Part shown: in pieces, positions 1 to 8,956 of the stretch | Position numbering within the stretch: the first letter of the stretch is position 1 | How the letters are laid out: each line of letters starts with the position of its first letter | Source of the DNA: Sparassis latifolia | Lineage: Eukaryota; Basidiomycota; Agaricomycetes; Polyporales; Sparassidaceae | Direction: 5' to 3' | NCBI GenBank assembly: GCA_018466975.1 | Contig: CM031561.1 | Span: forward strand, 2,666,001 to 2,730,000 | DNA length: 64,000 bases | Position numbers and translations under genes: made by a program | Notes under the pieces: generated by a model | Seen by the model: only the letters and a program-made list of their open reading frames with translations | The model's database searches: none | Told to the model about the DNA's origin: nothing

Positions 1-2432
1 TTAAGATAGATGCCTTTCACATCCATCTGTCCGATCTCCCAATCTAAGATTGCGGCTAGCCCGAGGATAGCTCGAATGGTTTCGAGGTGGACTACGGGCG
101 CGAACATCTCGGTATAGTCCATGCCTGGAATTTGAGAATATCCCTTCGCAACCAGGCGGGCTTTGTATTTGATTATTTCACCCTCTTTGTTTGTTTTCTT
201 AACTAGAACCCATTTATTTCCTACGGGTTTTCGATCTTCGGGAGGTTCCACTAACTCCCAAGTCTCCATACCCTGTAGTTGATTGAGTTCCATCTGGACT
301 GCCTGTTCCCATTTGGGCCACTCGAGTGATCTCTTGGCATCACTGAGCGTCTTTGGCTCGTCCACATCCGCATTTCCATGGGCGCTCATCGCAATATAGA
401 CTAATTCAGCATTTGATTTATCTGGATCATTATCCAGATCTTCGTCTGCCTCTGGGTCATGCATTAGACGGTAATTATGCCGAACTGTCTTTCTTCTGGT
501 TCGTCTGAGCTGGCTTGGTGCGTCCGTCCCGCTTTCCTCACGTTGATCAGGATCATCATCCTGTCTGCACTTTCGCGGATTTTTGGCAGGTGACTGTGGC
601 ACGGAAGTTCCTAACTCCCCCTCACGCCGCACGTCTGCAGTCATTGTGAGGTTTGGGACTTTGGGTCTCCTTTCTGCATGCGGCATGTCTGATGCATTGC
701 TAGGTAAAGTGCCCAGAAATATATTTTGCTCCCCCTCACGCTGTGCTGTGAGGATAGGTACGTCGGATCCTATTTGCTCTTGTGGCATGTGAGGTGCGTT
801 GTCAGGCAAATGGTCCGGGGAATTCGAAGAAAATTGGAAATTACGCGAGATTTTAATCTGGCGCGTATGCGCATCATAATATTTGATGGCTTTGGGTCTG
901 TCCATGTATCCAACAAAAATATACTTGTTGCCATGGGGCGCTAGCTTTGATAGTGTTGCGTCCTCCGTGAGGACCCATATGGGGGAACCGAATTCTTGTA
1001 GGTACGAGATATTTGGTTTCGTCCCATTCCATTTTTCTTCAGGAGTTGCCCCATTTAACGCCTGGGTAGGCGATCTATTTTTAATATAGACTGCATGAGC
1101 AATCGCTTCAGCCCAAAGATAACGAGGTAGATCTCTCGCATAGATCATTGCGCGTGCTAGTCCAAGCAGTGTGCGATTCAATCTCTCAGAGACTTCGTTC
1201 TGGGATGGTGAGTACAGCGCAGTCGGACCCATCTTGATCCCTTTCATTTGACACCAGTTAATTAATTTGGTGTTCATATATTCTCGACCGTTGTCGAGCC
1301 TGAGTCGCAAAGGTTTATTTCCAAACTTGCGCTCGATATAGGTAATATAATTCTTTACCTTTTCTGTTACTTCATCTTTATACCTCATAAATAGTACTGT
1401 ACTTCGATGACTGTAATCATCGGTAAATGTAATAAAATATTTCCACCCTTGTAGAGCGGCTGTCTGCGCAGGTCCCCACACATTTGTATGTGTTAATTCT
1501 CCAGGTATCTTGCTGCATTCATCCGTCTCTTTGGGAAATGGCTTCCGCGTCACCTTTGCTTGGATGCACGCCTCGCAATTAATTTCATCTGGGCTTGGCG
1601 AGATTTCTAGGCCATCAACAAGCCCTTCATGATATAATCGCATAAGCGCTGGTTTCCCGATATGGCCATAGATCTTGTGCCACTCTTCCCAGATATGCGG
1701 GCCGTATTCTTTAGCAGCATAGGTTCGCGCAGGTTGCGGAACTATTGGACGCAATTTCAATGAATATAGTCGTCCATTTTTCTTGCCTATAGCAAGAGTG
1801 TGTTTATTTTTATCTATTAGTATTGCGCGACTATTACCCATAAGTACTCTTCCTCCCGCGTCATCCAAACGCGTGATGGAGAGGAGGCTATTGGGTGCTG
1901 TCGGCGCATACAGTACACCGTGGAGACGGAATTTCACTTTTTGGTCTCCTACTTCACTTTCGACATCGACCATACTGCGGCCCAATGCCTGCATTGGTTG
2001 CGGTCTGATGCCCTTGATCGCGTGATCTTCGAGCACCTGATAGGTCGCGAAGACTTCACGATGATTTGTAATGTGCGAAGTTGTCCCGGAGTCGGCAAAC
2101 CACTCATAGAAAGAAGCGATTTCGCCATCAGATCTGAGAGATACAGTGTCACTATCATTATCGTAGGCTATTTTTGCCTCATCCTCTTTCGATTCGACCT
2201 CGCGCGCTTCGTAAGCATGTTCCGTCTTTTGCCGTTTCATCGGCGGGCCCTGTCCGGCTTTGCCGCTGCCTTTAGCCCAACAATCTGTGGCCTTATGCCT
2301 GAATTTTCCACAATTCATACATTTGACCTTGTCGCGGTGCCGACACTCGTTACCAAGATGTCCCAGCTTTCTGCAGATCAAACATTTTTTGTATTCCCCA
2401 AAGGGGCACTTCTTTCCTTTGGCAACCATGGC
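1..2432 (-). pseudogene. Ty1/copia pol polyprotein, 3' end cut by window edge
   Basis: I translated the minus strand by hand from 2432 down to base 1 and found one open frame with no stop. Order: two CCHC zinc knuckles (CLICRKLGHLGNEC, CMNCGKFRHKATDC), an aspartic protease site (WFADSGTTSHI), a GAG-pre-integrase segment (WHKIYGHIGKPAL), the integrase core, and the start of the copia reverse transcriptase (NKWVLVKKTNKEG, YKARLVAKGYSQ, ending at QMDVKG). In the integrase the usual first catalytic Asp (HTDVWGP in the family) reads HTNVWGP near 1476, a G-to-A change; the second Asp (LRLDNGREY) and the Glu (VSERLNRT) are present. A TAA at 2433-2435 separates this frame from gag; an ATG lies at 2429. 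The product would make cDNA and integrate it, but this copy is probably dead. The rest of RT and RNase H lie outside the window. Confidence 0.9.
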
Positions 2433-3119
2433 TTAGTCCGAGGATTGACCGCGCTCGCCACGCTCGTGCCTTCGCCTATTTTCATCAAGAATGATGGCAA
2501 TCGATTCTTGTGATGTAAGCTGAGGGCGCACGTTGTCAGCACCTTCAGCGCCAACATTGCCGCCCACGGCGCCAAAGTAAGAGCTGAGGAAAGAGTCTCA
2601 GCTCTCCAGTAATGAGGTAGCCAGAATGAGCCGGAAATCCTCGTCAGAAACAACCTTCCCCATTAGGTGGAGTTGTTCCTGGATCTGTCGTAGCTGTGTA
2701 ATGTGACTGGAGATATTATCTTCTTCCTTGGCTTGCATCCGGTCAAAATGCCGACACAGCGCGAGAATTCCATGCTGTCCACGCTGTTCCTTGACTGTGC
2801 GAAGCTGCTCCCACATGGCCCGTGCCGTCTCGGCTCCAGTGATGTGCACCATCTGGGAATCTCCCAGCGATAGCACAATTACGTTCTGGGCCTTGAGGTC
2901 CTTCTCTCCCCAGGCGCTAATCTCCGCCTCTCTCGCTGCCCTATTGGCCGGGTCATTACTCGGCTGCAGCTTCGGTGTCTTTCCGGTCACATACTCCTGG
3001 AGACCCTTATCGTTAAGGATGGCCTCGACGCGGTGCTTCCACGGGAGCCAATTGTCTTCCTTCAGGAGCGGGATCCGGTAAGCATTGCTATTGCTCGTAT
3101 TATCAGCGCTGGTCGACAT
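2433..3119 (-). pseudogene. Ty1/copia gag (UBN2-type) with premature stops
   Basis: The frame starts at ATG 3119 (MSTSADNTSN) and reads a copia-type Gag of the UBN2/Retrotran_gag family: RIPLLKEDNWLPWKHRVEAI, then MWEQLRTVKEQRGQ and ALCRHFDRMQAKEED. A TGA at 2598-2600 falls at LLES*DSFLSSYFG, where copia Gags have Trp, so TGG-to-TGA is the likely lesion. The frame stays open after it to a second stop, TAA at 2433-2435, just before the first zinc knuckle. Gag would form the virus-like particle that packages element RNA. An upstream in-frame extension to 3164 exists, but the 3119 ATG is the better start because homologous Gags begin a few residues before the conserved part. Confidence 0.85.
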
Positions 3120-3206
3120 TATTTGTTTTCGTACTAGTAAGGGGGTAACAATTTTTGTAGCCACAATAGGGGCTGTTGTTATCCAAGTATTTATTGGCTA
3201 GAGCCG

Positions 3207-3218
3207 GGGCTCATAACC
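3207..3218 (-). other. Copia primer-binding site (half-tRNA iMet type)
   Basis: Directly inside the LTR the element strand reads GGTTATGAGCCC. This is the complement of the anticodon-loop half of initiator tRNA-Met (GGGCTCATAACC), the half-molecule primer known from Drosophila copia. The same site follows the LTR of the second copia element at 25050. Confidence 0.75.
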
Positions 3219-3731
3219 TGTTAGAAATTGCGCCTTAGTTCCCAAATAGGAAGGTAGTGATGGCGGGTCAAGATGCGTCGGGGCATGTGATTACGCGTCC
3301 TAAAATAGATTTCTGTATACAGTTCTAGACGCTCCACTTTATATAAGCAAATTTCCTTCTTTGTCTTTCTTTGTAATCATGCCCTCGGCTTGTCTGCCCT
3401 TGGGCGCTCCCCAATTTCTGGAGCTCCAGAAATTTGGGCGCTACTTTCCAACAGGATGAATACTACAAAATTCGTCATATTTTGCACGCACATCGTCGTA
3501 GTCGTCAGTGAAGTGGAATGTAAAGCGGCCATTTTCTCTGTCGATGCATTCAATATTCACGTTTACGGTTATCGTGTTGAAGACATGGACTTTGGCATTT
3601 GTCGCCATTAATCAGTGTATCCGAATGTGCAATTTTTCATCCGACACTGCAACCGACACGAGCGATGATGCTGACAAAACACCAGCACGTAAGATTATTC
3701 TCCTCATTCAAAATTCACACTCAGTCTAACA
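3219..3731 (-). repeat. 5' LTR of the left copia element
   Basis: This 513-bp segment is bounded by the inverted repeat TGTTAGA...TCTAACA and ends next to the primer-binding site. It holds a TATATAA-like box near 3342-3350 and a palindrome at 3416-3431. Its partner LTR lies outside the window, so LTR identity and target duplication cannot be read. Confidence 0.75.
3416..3431. repeat. 16-bp perfect palindrome inside the copia LTR
   Basis: TTCTGGAGCTCCAGAA is self-complementary, flanked by CCCAA / TTTGGG that extend the pairing imperfectly to about 3410-3437. It could be a protein-binding site or RNA hairpin in the LTR; nothing in the sequence decides. Confidence 0.6.
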
Positions 3732-5184
3732 GAATTGGATGCTCAATATGGCATTCATACATGGAACATGTGTGAATCTTGCGAGCAACTACATGGTATC
3801 CCCTTACCCGCCTTTGATCTACGCAATGCTAAGGCTCTCCATCCGAATGAATGTGAATCAGCATTGAAAGGAGCACTCGCAAAGGTGTCGATGAACATAA
3901 TGAGACAGCGTACGTGGGACAAAGACTTCGAAGGACATAATCGTGACAGGACCCCGGCATATGCTCCAATATGTCCGATCCAAAATCCCCAAATTTTGGC
4001 CCTTATGTCCGCACACCATTTGGGCCCAAATACCCGCACAACGGATCGGGTTAGCCAAATTTGGTCCATTTATACCCGCGTGGCCGATATAACCTCTGAA
4101 AATGGCCAAAATTTACAAAAAAAGCGCAAAAATCACCCAGGACACGCATGCACCAGAGACGGCGAGCTATATCTGGACATCTAATATTGTGCAAATATCC
4201 CATCTAACATTGTACATATATGGTAGAATGTCAGACAGTTGTACATTTTTGTAAACATGCTTATTCTTGCGATCTGATTGGCTGAGAAAGGATGTAAGGC
4301 AAAATTTCCGCAGGCAACAAGAGCCGGTTATACATGTACAATGTAAGGCAGAATTTTCCCACAATGTCCGCAGATGCGATATTGCACACTGTCTCCAGTG
4401 GCAGAACATGCTATGCATCATTGCTGAACCTATAGACACTATCCTGACCCTCCGGCCGTGGCTACATGTCTAGGACACGTTCAACGTCCAATCTGTCTAA
4501 TACCGCATGTAAGAGAATGGGCTTGTCATTGTATATCAGTGCTGAGGGTGAGAGGCAAATGCTGACTTGCTTGCTCAACCTGAACGCGTGAGCGGAAAAC
4601 ATATTGACTCCGACTCAGCGACAGCCACGTATCGGGCATTCACTTACTCGGAGAAGGCGAAGCCTTGGAGGTTGTCCCCGGCCGTCCAAAAATGTCCGCA
4701 CTACTGGATCAGACATGCTGGCGACAGTCCATTTATGTCCGCACAGTGGATCAGGTGGAGTGCCAGGATTTGGCCTGTTCTACACGGCCAGACATCTGCG
4801 GCACCAGAATGGGGCCTGAGAGCGGAGTCACCGCAACAGCCCGTGCCCAGCACGATTACTACCCTTTTCGTGTAATGATTTTACGGTATTTAAAAAATAG
4901 CCTTATACAGTGCTTGGACATGTTGTCAATTCAGCTGCATAGATAGGCCCATGACAGCCCGAGTGCAGCCCCATTCCAGGGCTGGCGGTCAGACACCAAA
5001 ACAGCCCTCAATTCACATGCAATTATGGGGACGTGGCAGCCCAGAAACTGGCTGAGGGAAGGGTCAGTCCGATGCTTCAGTCAGGGTCACAAATGATCAA
5101 TCTAGCCAAAATCCCATTTTCGTACAAAACAAAATGGTATAGCACAAATTTATTGCATTTTTGTATGCTACATGTACGCTATGG
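3732..5184. other. Non-coding stretch with short dispersed boxes
   Basis: I recognise no gene here. It contains repeated ATGTCCG(CA) and CCAAATTTTGG-like words (3975-4080, 4690-4800), duplicated AAGGCAGAATTTTCC-like words (4296-4360), and a 20-base box (4861-4880) that recurs at 6430. Short ORFs in it show no family resemblance. A decayed DNA transposon is the likeliest content, but I see no termini with a target duplication. Confidence 0.5.
4861..4880 (+). repeat. 20-bp shared box, copy 1
   Basis: ACCCTTTTCGTGTAATGATT, identical to 6430-6449 and preceded in both by TAC(T/G). Both copies lie in DNA with GGATTTGG and GGACAT-like words, so they may be the same end of a non-autonomous DNA element. 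Confidence 0.6.
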
Positions 5185-5575
5185 GAGAGTACAACACCCA
5201 CATGCCGCTTCGCGATGATGCAGCATGCTTTAGGTTGGGCACAGCGGATGGAGGGTCTTGGGATGGGAGGACAGTAGTGGCAGAAAGGCAAGAGCAGGAT
5301 GCCCACACCGACACGAGAGTACAACACCCGCATGCCACATTGTGATGACGCGGCATGTGTCATTTGGCACACTGTTGATTGGGCACGGCGGGCAGAGGGG
5401 CTTAGAAAGAGAGGATGGCAGTAGCGGGAGCGCGAGAGCACGACGCCCGCACGCTGCATCGTGATGACGCAGCGTGGCGGCATAGCTTGTTCAAGGCCCA
5501 CTTGACATGCATGATGGGCAGAGGGCTTTGGAAGGGAGGACAGCAGTGGCGGAAAGCAAATATTGCTCCTCCCGC
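5185..5575. repeat. Three degenerate tandem repeats of about 120-130 bp
   Basis: Units begin with GAGAGTACAACACCC or GAGAGCACGACGCCC at 5185, 5315 and 5434. Each holds an ATGC...GTGATGACGC...GCATG half-palindrome, then GGGCA(C/T)...GGCAGAGGG, then GGAGGACAGCAGTGGC. The units differ by many substitutions and some length change, so the array is old. No coding frame is conserved across units. Confidence 0.75.
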
Positions 5576-6926
5576 TAACCCTCCCATGCTGTGCTGCACT
5601 TGTGAATGCCCTGAGCTGTGAACCAAATCCTAAAAAATCTGCATATCAGAATTGGCACAAAAGACAAAAATGTTAACCTATCGTGCGACACATGATCAGC
5701 ACCTCTCAACGCGAATGTAGGCAGCACGTAATGTGCCGTGATGCACTGGTGCCGACAACTAGGAAGGAAATCTAAATGAATGCGGGAGACGCGGGTGGTG
5801 GTGACACGACAACAAGGATGAGAATGTTGGTGGCTGGAATTGGGTGGACACTGGAGACGAAGGATCTGGGTAGTGAGGAGCGTGAGCCAATGGAGGAGGG
5901 AACAAGACATGAATGCACGAAGCAGAGCCCGCAGACGACCTGCAGAGTTTGAATTGACTTAGAGACTTTCTGGTGTATCGCGACTTGCACATCCATGTCG
6001 CTGCCTCGGGCTCTCAATGCAATTTATTTGCTGGCAGTAATAATAAATATCATTCATCTTGTTTGTCCAGAAAGTAGAGTTTACTCTAATATTAATTTCG
6101 AGAGTACTACTGCCAACCAGCCTGGCCTATACATATGTCTGCAGAGTCATAGTACCAGGATCAGATGGGGGTCAAATAGGCACTGGGTCAGTATCCCACA
6201 ACCCAGTGCCTAGCTGGTGCCGCTGTCGAAGCACCAATGCCTGGTTGGGGGAAAACACCGCAGCCACCCTCTTACAGCCCAGGAATCGACCCGTTCACGG
6301 CACCAAGACAGCCCTGCAAGTCCGGGGCCGTTCGGACAACTCAAACCGGGTCAAATTCCTCTGCGCTTGAAAATCCCCGAAACGGTAACAGGCGGGGGCT
6401 GGATTTGGGCCGATATTCGGGCCGCTACGACCCTTTTCGTGTAATGATTAACTTTTCTGGGGTCTGCCTATTCTGGCCGTGTACCCGGACTTAGTCTCGG
6501 ACGTTGGCCGGATTTGGGGGTCACTTCTACCCGCATCCGGATCGGACATGTTGCAGCGTATGCCGGGGTCCTATCGCGACGCGGATGCCTTCTACGCTGA
6601 TATCTCCCAAATCACTGTTCTTCTTTCACCCGGCTATGAAGACGTCATCACTTCCTCTGCAAAACAACGAGGAATGAACTTACCTGACGTCATAGCTGCG
6701 AAAAAGAAGATTAAAAAGTAACATTATCAAATACATTTCCTGCACTCATACTCTTACTTTCTACTGTACGCGTACGATACATAATTCTCGATTTTCACAC
6801 TCTTATTTCCTACTTTATGCTTTGTATCTACTTCTATATCGAAAACCACACTAAAAATATATATAATACAAAAATTCGGCGAAATTTCGCCCCAAAAAAT
6901 TGACCTACCTACCTCGCGAGGTTAGT
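5576..6926. other. Non-coding stretch
   Basis: No gene recognised. It includes a copy of the 20-bp shared box (6430-6449), an AT-rich stretch around 6720-6880 and an 80-codon ORF (6479-6721) with a lysine-rich tail but no recognisable domain. Confidence 0.4.
6430..6449 (+). repeat. 20-bp shared box, copy 2
   Basis: Identical to 4861-4880; see that entry. Followed by GGCCGGATTTGGGGG and CCGGATCGGACATG, words also seen around the first copy. Confidence 0.6.
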
Positions 6927-6944
6927 GCATGCTGAAAAGCATGC
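6927..6944. promoter_or_regulatory. Hairpin with 7-bp stem and GAAA loop
   Basis: GCATGCT-GAAA-AGCATGC, about 275 bp upstream of the methionine aminopeptidase start. As RNA it would be a stem closed by a GNRA tetraloop; as DNA it holds two half-sites. Role unknown. Confidence 0.45.
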
Positions 6945-6968
6945 GCTTCTCGAGTGTTTCTCACGCAC

Positions 6969-6989
6969 CACGAACGGAGTCCGTTCGTG
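6969..6989. promoter_or_regulatory. Perfect 10-bp inverted repeat with 1-bp centre
   Basis: CACGAACGGA, a single G, then its exact reverse complement TCCGTTCGTG, 230 bp upstream of the aminopeptidase ATG. CGG/CCG half-sites in inverted orientation are the kind of site fungal Zn2Cys6 factors bind; that reading is inference. Confidence 0.5.
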
Positions 6990-7218
6990 CTCGACTCCAA
7001 CACGACCCCCTCCAAGTTCCAAGTCCTGTTCCAAGTTCCGCACCCACTCGTCAATCTTTCTCATCTGCCGGATCTTGTACACACCCGCGCGCGCGGCTTA
7101 AATTACTGCTGCTTTTCGGTCAGGCTGTTTCGTAATTGCTTCATTTGATATCTCAAAACTGGAGCTTGTGCTTCTTGCGCACCTGACATACCCCCTCGAG
7201 TGTCTTGCGGAGGCTTCC

Positions 7219-8643
7219 ATGAGAGCTCGTGCGTTCAGTATTCTTCGTGGCAGTTCACGGCACAGGCCCCACGCGATATCCCTCACCCTACGAAGAACCA
7301 GTCATCGAAGTGTTGACCTTTCCGAGACCACTTCCGATGTCGCAAACGACTTTGGTTCTTACGATGTCATTCTTCCACCAGAGCCTTTCGTATGGGGCGT
7401 CGCCCATATCAAGCCGCGCTGTGTGCCTGAAGACATTCGCAGACCGCGTTATGCGCTCTCATTTGACTCTGCTTCTACCCTTGGCTTCGGCGAGGACACG
7501 TCTACGGGGCCTCAGCACGTTCGGGACAAGCTAATTGCACTTCAAGACGAGGAAACTGTGAGGCGCGTCGGTAGGCTGGCGAAGGAAGTGCTACTCTACG
7601 CAGGAAGCCTGGTGCAGGTGAGTTGGGTAATCTGTCGACGAGCTTATGCATCTGCGGCGCGGGTTGATGCGTCACAGATTCATTAGCCCATCGCCTGGTC
7701 TGGGACAACGCGCTGCATTTTCTTACATGTGTAGGTGGGCGTAACGACGGAAGCCGTTGACGCAGCTGTGCACGAATTCATTCTGTCTCACTCCGCATAC
7801 CCATCTCCCCTCCTGTATAATGGCTTCCCGAAGTCATGCTGCACCAGCGTCAACAATATCATCACTCACGGTATTCCCGATGAGTAAGTTTGTTACCTTT
7901 TTCACTCGTCGCACTGCTCATCGTCCTTAGCCGCTCACTCATGGACGGAGATATCGTGAATGTTGACATCACAATATATAAGGATGGCTTTCACGGGGAC
8001 ACGTCGCAGACATTCCTCGTCGGCGACGTGGTGAGTCCACTGTCTTCTCTTTAAACTATGTTATTTATCTGACCCGCTCGTATGAGGACGAACAAGGCCG
8101 TGCACTTGTTCAGATCACCCGTGAGGCATTGGAGGCAAGCATCGCCGCGTGTGCGCCCGGCCGACCATTCAAGGGTATTGGCAAAGCAATCTACGAGCTC
8201 GTTCGAAACACCGAATTTTCTGTGAACACGCAGTTCACCGGGCATGGCATCGGCGAGGACTTCCATAGGAGACCTTGGATTTTGCACCACCGTGGGTCTG
8301 CGCATACCATTCCGTCTGATGTCAGCTCAGAATGACTGTTGCAGTGAACGATGAGCCAGGTGTAATGCTGCCCGGTCATTGTTTCACGATTGAGGTGCGT
8401 ATTGCAAATTCCTGTCTTCGTCGGGCTGTACTCATGTCGTCCATTAGCCGTGCATTGTCCAAGGCGCCGACCCCAACGGCTGGATGTTCCCAGACGGCTG
8501 GACAGTTTCAACCGAAGTACGCGTTAGAGTTTTGACAAATTACGATACTCACAGACCACGTTCTGTAGAACTGTGCACGTAGTGCACAAGCAGAACATAT
8601 GGTCTTAATCACCGAAACCGGGGCGGAGGTACTGACACGATAG
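7219..8643 (+). CDS. Methionine aminopeptidase type I, probably mitochondrial
   Basis: Removes N-terminal Met from nascent proteins. Exons by hand splicing: 7219-7617, 7735-7883, 7931-8030, 8087-8291, 8345-8394, 8448-8516, 8569-8643; all introns are GT-AG and phases agree, giving 348 residues. The MetAP-I signature is complete: [18 protein letters not shown] (His178), [17 protein letters not shown] (Asp195, Asp206), GHGIGEDFH (His269, His276), CFTIEP (Glu301), [11 protein letters not shown] (Glu333). The first 30 residues ([20 protein letters not shown]...) are Arg-rich, without acidic residues, so a mitochondrial presequence is likely and MAP1D-type is the best call. There is no N-terminal zinc finger as in cytosolic MetAP1. 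I chose ATG 7219 because it starts the presequence; an in-frame upstream ATG at 7168 would weaken it. The gene looks intact. The exon 4/5 junction (HH-L-NDEPG) is the least certain. Confidence 0.93.
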
Positions 8644-8956
8644 CCAGACGCAGATAGTGCTGTTTGTACGCGTATACCACGAGTAGTCACGAACATTCGT
8701 TGTTTGGGTGGTGAAGATTGGCGAGCAGGCTGGCGAAGGATAGAGACGAGCAACGATATATCCAGATACCTTGGCGCTTGTAAGCTTCCTTTACCGCGCC
8801 CTGGCATGCGGCCTGGCCGGAAGCGCCAGGCCTCATGCCACTGCAAAACCGCTTTCAAACGAGACTTACGCGTCCACCCCTAAGCCCTGAGCTCAACTTG
8901 CGATACACCTCAAACTCCTCTCGATATCTCACCTTTGATCAATCTTCGATAAAGTG
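8644..8956. other. Intergenic region between aminopeptidase and helicase genes
   Basis: 313 bp with no gene. It must hold the 3' end of the upstream gene and the promoter of the helicase gene; both are on the plus strand. I see no clear TATA box; a pyrimidine-rich run with CTCAAACTCCTCTCG precedes the helicase ATG. Confidence 0.5.

Noticed and set aside
3735..4184. 149-aa plus-strand ORF beside the copia LTR
   Set aside because: No domain or start context; contains the dispersed ATGTCCG/CCAAATTTTGG words, so it is a chance frame.
6479..6721. 80-aa ORF with Lys-rich tail
   Set aside because: No family resemblance; begins inside the shared-box repeat region.
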